A stretch of DNA of 9,831 bases. Origin: Rhodoferax sp. (GTDB lineage Bacteria; Pseudomonadota; Gammaproteobacteria; Burkholderiales; Burkholderiaceae_C). Location: assembly GCA_020048255.1 (NCBI GenBank), contig JAIFMR010000225.1, positions 1 to 9,831 on the forward strand, written 5' to 3'. Both the position numbers and the translations under genes were made by a program. The notes under the pieces were generated by a model. That model saw only the letters and a list, made by a program, of their open reading frames with translations. It had not been told where the DNA came from and did not search any database. Positions 1 to 7,104 of this stretch are shown one piece after another; the stretch's first letter is position 1, and each line of letters opens with the position of its first letter.

Positions 1-735
1 GAGCTGACCGAGGTGGAACAGCCGCATCGCGATGGCCACATCGTGCACACCGAAGTGGTCACCACCTATTTGCTCGATGAGCAAGGCCAGGCCAGCGAGA
101 TTCTGGGTGTGTCGCGTGACATTGGGGAGCGCAAACGTTTGCAGGCCGAGCAACAGCAAGCCCACCAGAAGCTCGAGGCCCAGTTCAAGGAGATTTCCGA
201 GTTGCAAGAGCGCTTGCTGATGCAGGTGCTGCGCGACCCGCTCACCGGTTTGCACAATCGGCGCTACATGGACGAAACCCTGCCACGCGAGCTGGCGCGG
301 GCCAAGCGCGAGGGGTATGCGTTGTCACTGATCATGCTGGATCTGGACTACTTCAAGAGGGTCAACGACACCTATGGTCATGCCGTGGGTGACGTGGTGC
401 TGATCTCGCTGGCACAGCTTCTCAAGGCCAATGCCCGCGAGGGGGACATCATTTGCCGCTATGGCGGCGAAGAATTTCTGGTAGCCATGTCGCACATGAC
501 GCCAGAGCAGGCGAGGGTCAGGCTCAATGCCTGGCGCCAGGACATTGCCGATACCGTTGTCCAGCATGGTGACTTGCAAATACGCGTCACCCTGTCGGCC
601 GGTGTGGCTGGTTTCCCGGACCACGGTGCCGACATGGATGTGCTGCTGAACCGCGCCGATGCGGCTCTGTATCAGGCCAAAGATGAAGGGCGCAATCGGG
701 TGGTGGTGGCACAGATGCCAAAGCTGCCGTCGTGA
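1..735 (+). CDS. PAS/PAC-GGDEF diguanylate cyclase, C-terminal part (5' end outside window)
   Basis: The frame is open from the first base, so the gene starts upstream; the GTG at 13 is probably internal. Counting residues from base 1, about 1-45 look like the end of a PAS domain with its PAC tail (ILGVSRDIGERKR). A glutamine-rich, probably coiled-coil linker follows (about 46-75), then a complete GGDEF domain (about 77-240). It carries DPLTGLHNRR at its start, GGEEF at about 155-159 (a functional variant of GGDEF), and the inhibitory-site RxxD (REGD) five residues before it. Family knowledge says such domains condense two GTP into cyclic-di-GMP and are inhibited by product at RxxD. The missing N-terminus probably holds the sensor, so its signal and membrane location cannot be told. 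The stop is TGA at 733-735. Confidence 0.9.
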   Translation, partial: ELTEVEQPHRDGHIVHTEVVTTYLLDEQGQASEILGVSRDIGERKRLQAEQQQAHQKLEAQFKEISELQERLLMQVLRDPLTGLHNRRYMDETLPRELARAKREGYALSLIMLDLDYFKRVNDTYGHAVGDVVLISLAQLLKANAREGDIICRYGGEEFLVAMSHMTPEQARVRLNAWRQDIADTVVQHGDLQIRVTLSAGVAGFPDHGADMDVLLNRADAALYQAKDEGRNRVVVAQMPKLPS

Positions 736-755
736 ATTGTTTGTCGCTGGGGCAA

Positions 756-772
756 GAGCCGTTGACCGGCTC
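756..772 (+). terminator. Short hairpin after the GGDEF gene, weak terminator candidate
   Basis: A perfect 6-bp stem GAGCCG/CGGCTC encloses the loop TTGAC, about 20 nt after the stop codon at 735. No U-tract follows (next bases GGTTAGC), so this is not a classical rho-independent terminator. It may only protect the 3' end or be chance. Confidence 0.25.
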
Positions 773-834
773 GGTTAGCATCTGACGTCAAATCGCCCGG
801 ACCCCGAGGCGAAACCCTTTCTCAACGGCTGCCT

Positions 835-1311
835 GTGACTGATTTACCCGACAAGACGCAAGAACCCCGCCTGTGGCGCAACGATGGCTGGACCGCTCAA
901 GTCATCAAAAACGAAGACGACGACGGCTGGGCCGTGGCCATGACACCCGACGGCGCGTCGGAGCCCGCCTTGACCGGCCCATGGACCATGGGCCGCGACA
1001 AAAAGAACCCCAAGCCGCTGGACGGCAACGCCTTCAGTACCCTGGTCAAAACCGCACGTGAATTTGTGCGCCGCAGTGAACAGCAATTGCACGCGGCGCT
1101 GCACCAGAGCATCAACGTGGCGCAGGGCAGCGTGCGCGTCACCGTGTGCCTTGACATCACCCCGGATGATGACAACCCGTCAGCCCTACTGAGCGCCAGA
1201 GATGAGGGTGATGAGGTGTTGGCGCAAATGCGTGTGCCACCCAACTTCCAACTCAACCGGGCCACTGCGCTGAAGTGGGTGGAAGGCGGGTTTGGGAGGC
1301 CAGTGGGGTAG
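835..1311 (+). CDS. Hypothetical protein, 158 aa, unrecognised
   Basis: I do not recognise this family. The start is GTG at 835. The same frame has a stop at 763-765 and no better ATG or GTG between, and the next in-frame methionine is residue 36. No clear Shine-Dalgarno sequence precedes it. The product is hydrophilic and looks cytoplasmic, with no signal peptide or membrane segment. The N-terminal half is rich in W, D and K (RLWRNDGWTAQVIKNEDDDG, then a GPWTMGRDKKNPKPLD stretch). The middle, about residues 68-90, looks helical, and an acidic segment DITPDDDNP lies near residue 120. Codon use resembles the neighbours, so it is probably a real resident gene. It lies 99 bp after the first GGDEF gene on the same strand and converges on the second. 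A link to cyclic-di-GMP signalling is only positional. Confidence 0.7.
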   Translation: MTDLPDKTQEPRLWRNDGWTAQVIKNEDDDGWAVAMTPDGASEPALTGPWTMGRDKKNPKPLDGNAFSTLVKTAREFVRRSEQQLHAALHQSINVAQGSVRVTVCLDITPDDDNPSALLSARDEGDEVLAQMRVPPNFQLNRATALKWVEGGFGRPVG

Positions 1312-1362
1312 TGCTCGTGTGCGGAGATTTCCAACTAGATCACTCCTGACCGAAACTGAGTC

Positions 1363-3249
1363 TTACGCCACAGCAGAGTGAAACTGAATCCTGTTCCCGC
1401 CCTGCTCCTTGGCCTTGTACATGGCTGCATCCGCCCATTTCAGGAGGTCATCCTGATTGTTATCGTTGTCAAAGAAAATGACCACGCCAATACTGGCTGT
1501 GCAGCTGTGCTCAACAGTTTTGCTGGTGTCGCTACCTGGCTGGTACGCGAGCACATAGGGCTTATCCAGCGTCGTTCTGAGCTTCTCTGCAATCAACCGG
1601 GACTGCGCGGTAGCCTCTGCCTTGTTGGCACCTATTTCACTGAGAACAATCACAAATTCGTCGCCACCAAAGCGTGCAACCACGTCAACGCCCCGGACAC
1701 ACCCACTGAGGCGGTGTGCAACCTCCATCAAGAGCAAGTCACCCATGAAATGCCCATGCGCATCGTTAAGGGGCTTGAAATGATCCAAATCCAGGAACAT
1801 CAACGCACTTTGGCGACCGCTGCGTTTACCCACGCTCATGATCTGACCCAGGCGTTCCGTTAACAAGCGGCGATTAGGCAACCGGGTCAACGAGTCATAC
1901 AGCGCCAGGTCGAGAATTTGCTTCTCAGCCAATTTTCGTTCAGTGATGTCACGGGCAGCAGCGAAGACACCTTGCAGTTTGCGATCACGGTCGTAGAAAG
2001 TCGTGGCGTTATAGGAGACCACGGTTTCCTTGCCGTTGCGATCACGCGCGGTCAACTCGTAGTTGGTTACTTTCTTTTTGGTCAATGCCAACATGATGGC
2101 GTCCTCGGCGCGCTCAGGATCGGTAAAGTAGTTCTTGAAGGGCGCACCAATCAGTTCGTCGCGCGTGCAACTGGTGAGCGATTCCATCTGTTTGTTGACG
2201 TCCGTGATGATCCCCGCTGGATCCGTGGTCATGAGTGCATCGATATTGGCTTCAAACAGCGAGCGTGTGTAGAACTGGTGATCACGCAGTCGTTGTCCCA
2301 GCAATTTTTGTTCGGCTTCAATTTGTTTGCGTGCCGTGTTGTCAGTGCCAATCAGCAAATATCCGATGATCAAATTTTGATCGTCACGCAGCGCCGTGAC
2401 CGAAACGACGGCTGGAACGCGGGTGCCGTCCTTTCGGATGTAGGTCAATTCGTAGATGTCCTCAATGCCGCGTGAGGCTTTGAACACCAACGCCTCAAAG
2501 CCCGGCGCGATCGCGGTTTCAAGTTCAACACTGAGCGCCTTTGCGCGCACAATGAGTTCATGCGGATCTGACAAATCAGCAGGGGTAATTCTGTCCATCA
2601 CCTCGGACGCCGTGTAGCCCAGCATACGTTCGGCCCCGACGTTGAAGATCTGGATGACACCTTTGGCGTCGGTAGCAATGCTGGAGAAGTTGGCACTATT
2701 GAAGATCGCGGCCTGCAACGCACCGGCCTTGATGAGTGCATCCTCCGCATTCTTGCGGGCTGTGTTGTCTGTGCCAATCAAAAGGTAACCGATGATGGCG
2801 TCTTGCTTGTCTCGCAGTGCCGTGACGGAGACCACCGCTGGAAAGTGACTTCCGTCCTTGCGGATGTAGGTCAACTCATAGATATCCTCAATGCCGCGCG
2901 ATGCCTTAAATACCAAAGCCTCAAAGCCGGGGGCGATCGGTGTGTTGAGTTCGTCCGTGAGGGCTTTCGCTCGTGCGATCACTTCCTGTGGATCAGATAT
3001 GTCCGCCGGTGTAATTTTGTTGACGACATCGGCAGCGGCATATCCCAACATGCGTTCTGCGCCAACATTAAAGATTTGGATAACACCTTTGGCGTCAGTG
3101 GCAATACTGGAAAAGTTGGCGCTACTCAGAATGGCATTCTGCAAGGCCCCAGCGATCAACAAAGCCTCTTGTCGTTGGACTTCGTTGCTGTCGCCCTCAG
3201 AATCTTTGCCTGATTCGTCGAGCTTGTTGGTTGCGGAAAGTGTTTGCAT
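1363..3249 (-). CDS. PAS-PAS-PAS-GGDEF diguanylate cyclase
   Basis: The start is taken as ATG at 3249. A TTG at 3258 would add three residues, and an in-frame TGA lies just upstream at about 3268. Neither start has a clear ribosome binding site. Numbering from the TTG, the order is a short polar N-terminus (1-35), PAS1 (36-169), PAS2 (178-311), a helical linker (311-330), PAS3 with PAC tail (about 330-443, ending ITERK), and GGDEF (about 448-631). The GGDEF core has DSLTRLPNRR, canonical GGDEF at 531-535 and the inhibitory RxxD (RGVD) five residues before it. No transmembrane segment or signal peptide is visible, so it is probably a cytoplasmic sensor enzyme making cyclic-di-GMP from GTP. The ligand of the PAS domains cannot be read; no heme or flavin signature is obvious. 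It is convergent with the gene ending at 1311, leaving only about 50 bp between stops. Confidence 0.92.
   Translation of the reverse strand: MQTLSATNKLDESGKDSEGDSNEVQRQEALLIAGALQNAILSSANFSSIATDAKGVIQIFNVGAERMLGYAAADVVNKITPADISDPQEVIARAKALTDELNTPIAPGFEALVFKASRGIEDIYELTYIRKDGSHFPAVVSVTALRDKQDAIIGYLLIGTDNTARKNAEDALIKAGALQAAIFNSANFSSIATDAKGVIQIFNVGAERMLGYTASEVMDRITPADLSDPHELIVRAKALSVELETAIAPGFEALVFKASRGIEDIYELTYIRKDGTRVPAVVSVTALRDDQNLIIGYLLIGTDNTARKQIEAEQKLLGQRLRDHQFYTRSLFEANIDALMTTDPAGIITDVNKQMESLTSCTRDELIGAPFKNYFTDPERAEDAIMLALTKKKVTNYELTARDRNGKETVVSYNATTFYDRDRKLQGVFAAARDITERKLAEKQILDLALYDSLTRLPNRRLLTERLGQIMSVGKRSGRQSALMFLDLDHFKPLNDAHGHFMGDLLLMEVAHRLSGCVRGVDVVARFGGDEFVIVLSEIGANKAEATAQSRLIAEKLRTTLDKPYVLAYQPGSDTSKTVEHSCTASIGVVIFFDNDNNQDDLLKWADAAMYKAKEQGGNRIQFHSAVA
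2326..3153 (-). repeat. Intragenic tandem PAS duplication (unit about 426 bp)
   Basis: The two copies lie at 2752-3153 (PAS1) and 2326-2727 (PAS2), offset by 142 codons. Long blocks are identical in protein, including DAKGVIQIFNVGAERMLGY and GFEALVFKASRGIEDIYELT. The DNA differs at many third positions: a 19-codon identical stretch, starting ANFSSIATD, has nine differences, all synonymous transitions. The duplication is therefore not recent, and the protein sequence has been kept in both copies. Confidence 0.9.
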
Positions 3250-3345
3250 GTAGACCAATGCTTGGAATCAAGGAGCCTCACGCGACACATTCCATGTCGA
3301 CTTCTTGATGGGTAAAAAACCCTTATACGCTGATCAACGGAAATT

Positions 3346-3365
3346 GATAGCCCTTTTCGGCTATC
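3346..3365. repeat. 7-bp inverted repeat (GATAGCC / GGCTATC)
   Basis: A perfect 7-bp stem with a 6-nt loop CTTTTC lies about 100 bp upstream of the PAS-GGDEF start. No long T-run follows on either strand. The GATAGC core resembles the GATAGCTATC palindrome in the repeat at 7042-7104, so it could be a decayed relative or an operator-like site. Its function is unknown. Confidence 0.4.
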
Positions 3366-3437
3366 TTGGGGAAGTGTGTCTCACTTCCTTTTGTGACTTG
3401 GGTCTCGTCAATGGGTTGAACCAGACCATCCATCATG

Positions 3438-3463
3438 AAAAAAACAACCCGCCTCATGAGGCG
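3438..3463 (-). terminator. Rho-independent terminator for the SNF2 (and possibly lip) transcript
   Basis: Read on the minus strand, the perfect 14-bp palindrome CGCCTCATGAGGCG (3450-3463) forms a GC-rich stem. It is followed by GGTTG and then seven T (the A-run 3438-3444 on the plus strand). This is the textbook stem plus U-tract layout. It lies about 117 bp past the SNF2 stop codon and upstream of the PAS-GGDEF gene, so it should separate the two transcription units. Confidence 0.8.
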
Positions 3464-3521
3464 AAGTTGCCAACTCTACCCGCTATCTGCCCGTTACCAC
3501 ACGGCGCGTTCTTTGCAAGCA

Positions 3522-3585
3522 AAATCAGCCTATAGCCCTTGTTCATAAAGGGCAAACAGCTTCGCTAAGCATAGCAAAATCAGGC
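3522..3585 (-). repeat. Stop-codon-anchored hairpin repeat, copy B (end of SNF2 gene)
   Basis: On the minus strand the element begins at the end of the SNF2 gene as GCC TGA TTTTGCTAT, where TGA is the stop codon. It has a perfect 6-bp stem GCCCTT/AAGGGC (3535-3540 with 3548-3553, 7-nt loop) and closes with GGCTGATTTT. Its last 40 bases (3561 down to 3522) align without gaps to copy A at 7081 down to 7042, with 28 of 40 identical. The decamer GCAAAATCAG occurs at both ends (3519-3528 and 3574-3583). Confidence 0.7.
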
Positions 3586-6500
3586 TGACAGCGGTTTGAG
3601 CAACTCCGCCAGATCGCTCTCGGAAAACAGCGGCTGCTTGCGCCCAACCGAGCCGCTGTACATGCTTTCGGCCAGCGCGGCTTTGCGCTCTTGCAGCGCC
3701 AGAATGCGCTCCTCAATGGTGCCCTGCGCCACCAGCTTCACCACCCATACACTTTGCGTCTGGCCGATGCGGTGGGCTCGGTCGGTGGCCTGTGCCTCTA
3801 CCGCCGGGTTCCACCAGGGGTCGAAATGGATCACGGTGTCGGCTTGCGGCAGGTTCAGGCCCACGCCACCGGCTTTGAGGCTGATCAAAAACAAGGGCAC
3901 CTCTCCGCTGGTAAAGCGGTTGATGAGTTCATCGCGCTTTTGACTTTGGCCGGTGAGCTTGACCCAGTTGATCTTGTGTTTGACCAGCTCGGCCTCGATC
4001 AGCGTGAGCATGCTGGTGAATTGCGAAAACAGCAAGATGCGCCGGCCCTCGGCCAACATCTCCGGGATCAGCGCCATCAGCTGTTCGAGCTTGGCCGAAT
4101 TTTTGACCTTTTTGGCGGCGTCAAGCTTGAGCAAATGCGGGTCACAGCAAACCTGGCGTAGCTTGAGCAAGGCGTCCAGAATGGTGATTTGGGACTTGGC
4201 CAAACCCCTGGTATCGAGTGCCTCGCGCACGGTTTTCTCCATCCCTAAGCGAATGGTTTCGTACAGGTCCGCCTGTTTGCCCGACAACTCAACGCGCATG
4301 ACGGTTTCCACTTTGGGCGGCAGTTCATGGGCCACCAGCGCCTTGGTACGGCGCAGCATGAATGGCGTGACGCGGGCACGCAGTTGGTGCAGGGCTTCTG
4401 CGTCGCCCTGCTTCTCGATGGGCTGGCGAAACAGTTCGGTAAAGCGCTTTTGGCTGCCCAAAAAACCGGGCATCAAAAAGTGGAACAGACTCCAGATTTC
4501 ACCCAGATTGTTTTCCATGGGGGTGCCAGACAGGCACAAGCGGTGGCGGCTTTTCAGCTCTCTGGCCACCTGGGCGGCGTTGGTGTTGGCATTTTTGATG
4601 TTTTGCGCTTCGTCCAGCACCACCAGATGCCAGTTGGCTTCCAGCCAGCGCTCGCGGTCGCGGTGCAACAGCGAATACGGCGCAATCACAATGTCGTGCG
4701 CAGCCATGCTGTCCGCGACCTCATGGCGGTCTTTGCCGTGGAGCACCAGGCACCGCAACTTGGGGCAAAAGCGCTCGGCTTCTCGCCGCCAGTTGCCCAT
4801 CAGACTGACGGGCGCAATGATGAGTGCCGGTTGGGTCAGGCGGCCAGCGTCTTTTTCGATCTGGATATGCGCCAGGGTTTGCAGGGTTTTGCCCAGGCCC
4901 ATGTCGTCGGCCAGAATGCCGGCCAGGCCGTATTCGCGTAAAAACTGCAGCCAGTTCACGCCCTGTTGCTGGTAGGGGCGCAGGCTGGCCTTGACGCTGG
5001 CTGGCAGGGGCACCTCCGGCAGTTCGGTGCGGCCACTGAGTTTTTGCACCATCTCGCGCAGGTGCTTGGCGCCTTCCCAGGCCACGCCCTGGCCCAGCGC
5101 GGCGGTGGTGCGCAGAGCATCCAGCCGTGAGAGCTTCAGGCTGTTTTGCGTGAAATCATGGCTGCGGTCGCCCACCAATTCCAGCAGGGCACCGACCCAG
5201 GGCTTGAGCCCGTCGGTGGGCAGGCGAATAAAGCCACCTTCGGGCGCCTGCAAAAAGAGAAAAGGCGGCAAGTCGGGCAGGCCGGTGACGGCGTCGCGTG
5301 GGTGGCTGGCCGCGGCTCGAATCAACTGCGGCAGCCAGGGCAGCACATTGTGGCGAACCCCGTTGATTTCCATGCCCAAAGACAGGTCAAACCAGGGTGA
5401 GGTGGTTTCATCGTCGCCTTGCGCATCAAGTTGGACGTTAAGCGTGTCGGCACGGCTGATCCAGCCCGCCAGCCCGTCGCCCAGGGTCACTTCAAAACCG
5501 GCTTCGCGCAGCGCGGCGTAGTCGTTGTCGGCCCACTGCAGCCAGAGCTGTTGTGAACGTTCCCCGGGCAGGTTGAAAGTGTCTCGCCCGTTGCTTCCCA
5601 GCCCGAAGTCCCGCAGCCGGATGATGGCTTCGAGTTCGGCCTGCGGGTCACGCTGCAACAGCAGCCGCTCGGGCGGGCGGTCGATCAGCACCGTGGCGCC
5701 ATGACCGCCCCACCACCCCCGGTGACCACCGTAGTCAAAGCGCAAGGTGATCTGCACCAGGCCATTCTCCGGGATCAGTGGCGCATCCACCAGCGTCAGG
5801 TGCAGGCACGGCGTGGGGGTCAAGCCGGACAGGGTCTTGATGGACTCCAGCACCGGCGGCAGCGGCACCGTGCCCAGCTGCTTGATCAGCTCCGGGTGGT
5901 GTTTTTTCAGCGCCTCGGCGCGCATGGGTGGGGCTTTGAGCAGCGCACTCACCTGCCCCAGGCTCATGCCCTTGACGTCAGCCAGGCCGCACAGGCCTTT
6001 GACTGGATTGAGGTACAGCGGCGGGTTGTTCAAGCACAGTTTGCTCTGCGGGTCGTCCAGTTTGGCGCGCAAGGTCCAGGTGTCGTTGCTGCCATGTGCC
6101 GTGGCCACCTCTTGCCAAGCCCAATCGACTTGCTGGGGCGGGGCCCATTGGGCTGGCTTGATGGGCTGGCCGCCGTCGCCAACGAACAGGCGACCGGTGC
6201 TGGCGGCGGCTTCCAGCGCCTGCACGCCGTATTTGCCTTCGATGGTCACTTTGGACTTGGTGCTGTAGCCGTAGTAATAGGCGCTGCTGGGGCTGGGCAG
6301 CGCGCGCATGAGTTGCAGCACGTCGTGGTCGGCCTCGCCGGCCAGGTCAAACACCGGTTGCCCTTTTTCGGGATGGAACTTCAGGGCTTTGGCCTTGGCC
6401 CAGCCACCCACGGCTTTGGGGTAGGACAGCACCACTTCCAGGCTCAGCTGCGGGCTGGGGCCTTGCGGGTTGGTGATGGACAGCAGGTACAAAAACTGTT

Positions 6501-7041
6501 CGTTGCGCTGGGCCTGCGGGCTGCGCAGGGCGGCCGGCTTGTCGCGTGCGGCGTTGCTGTTTTCCAGGTCTTTGAGCCAGCGCAACACCTGTGCTTCGGC
6601 CTCAAGGCGGGCCATTTCCTGCGCGCGGGCTTCCAGCGCCTGGCGCTGTGCCTGCATTTGCTCGGGGGTCGCGGGTTTTTCGACATGTGTGCTCTGGCCG
6701 GCTTGCCCCAGAATCTGATGGCCCTTGTAGGCGGCCTTGATCATCAGGGCGATGCCGTGTTTGCATTGGTAGCCCACCGGGCAGGTGCAATCGCTGTCCC
6801 ATTCCAGCACTTGCCCCTGATTGTTGCGCTTGACTTCGATGGACACGTCGTAGGGGTCGCGCTGCGAGCCCTGCACCTCGCCCATCAGCAACCAGTAGCC
6901 CTTGAGTGGGTCGATGGTGATGTCAAACACACGCTGGTTACGGTACAGCTCCAGCGCGCGCGCGTAAGTGGCGCTGTCGCAACTCTGCACCAGTGAAGCC
7001 AGGTCGAGCCAGAGTCCGGGTGGCGCGGAGTGAACAGGCAT
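3580..7041 (-). CDS. SWIM zinc-finger SNF2-family DEAD/H helicase
   Basis: This is a large SNF2 ATPase of 1153 residues. The N-terminus carries a SWIM zinc-binding motif CxCx5CxH (C85, C87, C93, H95). A charged helical segment follows at about 125-160, then a long region (about 180-680) I cannot assign. The helicase core starts near 688 with motif I DDMGLGKT (712-719), motif II DEAQ (810-813), motif III SGTPMENN (838-845), motif V SLKAGGVGLNLP (1054-1065) and motif VI QATDRAHRIGQ (1084-1094). All catalytic motifs look intact. Bacterial members are presumed DNA-dependent translocases that remodel protein-DNA or RNA polymerase complexes; the true target is unknown. The start is ATG at 7041, 57 bp after the lipA stop, with only a weak AGAAG as ribosome binding site. 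That spacer is almost entirely a repeat element, and the stop codon lies in a second copy. Confidence 0.95.
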   Translation of the reverse strand: MPVHSAPPGLWLDLASLVQSCDSATYARALELYRNQRVFDITIDPLKGYWLLMGEVQGSQRDPYDVSIEVKRNNQGQVLEWDSDCTCPVGYQCKHGIALMIKAAYKGHQILGQAGQSTHVEKPATPEQMQAQRQALEARAQEMARLEAEAQVLRWLKDLENSNAARDKPAALRSPQAQRNEQFLYLLSITNPQGPSPQLSLEVVLSYPKAVGGWAKAKALKFHPEKGQPVFDLAGEADHDVLQLMRALPSPSSAYYYGYSTKSKVTIEGKYGVQALEAAASTGRLFVGDGGQPIKPAQWAPPQQVDWAWQEVATAHGSNDTWTLRAKLDDPQSKLCLNNPPLYLNPVKGLCGLADVKGMSLGQVSALLKAPPMRAEALKKHHPELIKQLGTVPLPPVLESIKTLSGLTPTPCLHLTLVDAPLIPENGLVQITLRFDYGGHRGWWGGHGATVLIDRPPERLLLQRDPQAELEAIIRLRDFGLGSNGRDTFNLPGERSQQLWLQWADNDYAALREAGFEVTLGDGLAGWISRADTLNVQLDAQGDDETTSPWFDLSLGMEINGVRHNVLPWLPQLIRAAASHPRDAVTGLPDLPPFLFLQAPEGGFIRLPTDGLKPWVGALLELVGDRSHDFTQNSLKLSRLDALRTTAALGQGVAWEGAKHLREMVQKLSGRTELPEVPLPASVKASLRPYQQQGVNWLQFLREYGLAGILADDMGLGKTLQTLAHIQIEKDAGRLTQPALIIAPVSLMGNWRREAERFCPKLRCLVLHGKDRHEVADSMAAHDIVIAPYSLLHRDRERWLEANWHLVVLDEAQNIKNANTNAAQVARELKSRHRLCLSGTPMENNLGEIWSLFHFLMPGFLGSQKRFTELFRQPIEKQGDAEALHQLRARVTPFMLRRTKALVAHELPPKVETVMRVELSGKQADLYETIRLGMEKTVREALDTRGLAKSQITILDALLKLRQVCCDPHLLKLDAAKKVKNSAKLEQLMALIPEMLAEGRRILLFSQFTSMLTLIEAELVKHKINWVKLTGQSQKRDELINRFTSGEVPLFLISLKAGGVGLNLPQADTVIHFDPWWNPAVEAQATDRAHRIGQTQSVWVVKLVAQGTIEERILALQERKAALAESMYSGSVGRKQPLFSESDLAELLKPLSA

Positions 7042-7104
7042 AAATTAGCTTCTAACGCTTATGAATAATGCGCAGATAGCTATCTACTCAATAGCAAATC
7101 AGGC
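7042..7104 (-). repeat. Stop-codon-anchored hairpin repeat, copy A (lipA end to SNF2 start)
   Basis: On the minus strand it begins as GCC TGA TTTGCTAT, where TGA is the lipA stop, and ends one base before the SNF2 ATG. It thus fills the whole spacer and supplies any ribosome binding site (AGAAG) for SNF2. It contains the perfect palindrome GATAGCTATC (7075-7084) and a small stem CGC/GCG (7056-7058 with 7070-7072). Compared with copy B, the middle pair of this stem is G-C here and C-G there, a compensatory change. From memory, similar GCTAT...AAGCG repeats are scattered through Comamonadaceae genomes. Confidence 0.7.

Larger units (their letters stand above)
3250..3579. other. Gene-free intergenic stretch
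   Basis: About 330 bases lie between the start of the PAS-GGDEF gene and the stop of the SNF2 gene, both on the minus strand. It is more AT-rich than its surroundings. Going up in coordinates, it holds a 5-bp inverted repeat CGACA/TGTCG (3283-3299), a 7-bp hairpin GATAGCC/GGCTATC (3346-3365), the minus-strand terminator (3438-3463), and most of a repeat copy (3522-3585). The promoter of the PAS-GGDEF gene should lie between the terminator and 3250, but I see no convincing -35/-10 pair. Confidence 0.7.

Noticed and set aside
3283..3299. Inverted repeat CGACA/TGTCG upstream of the PAS-GGDEF gene
   Set aside because: The arms are only 5 bp with a 7-base spacer, and no promoter elements sit beside it; this is expected by chance.
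3450..3463. 14-bp perfect palindrome as a regulator operator
   Set aside because: It is followed on the minus strand by a run of seven T, so a terminator stem explains it better.
3305..3535. Open frame of 76 codons on the plus strand
   Set aside because: It runs through the terminator and into repeat copy B, has no ribosome binding site and no protein-like pattern, and lies in the otherwise gene-free stretch.
3250..3579. Possible CRISPR or multi-repeat array
   Set aside because: Only isolated hairpins and one pair of 10-bp direct repeats occur. There is no regular repeat-spacer pattern here or elsewhere in the window.
3953..4975. Plus-strand frame of 340 codons opposite the SNF2 helicase core
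   Set aside because: Its translation is S/R-rich without domain signatures, and it mirrors the conserved motif region of the real gene.
5701..6996. Long plus-strand frame (431 codons) opposite the SNF2 gene
   Set aside because: The minus strand encodes an SNF2 protein with all helicase motifs. The opposite frame is a by-product of GC-rich codon use, with low-complexity G/Q/A/H-rich translation.
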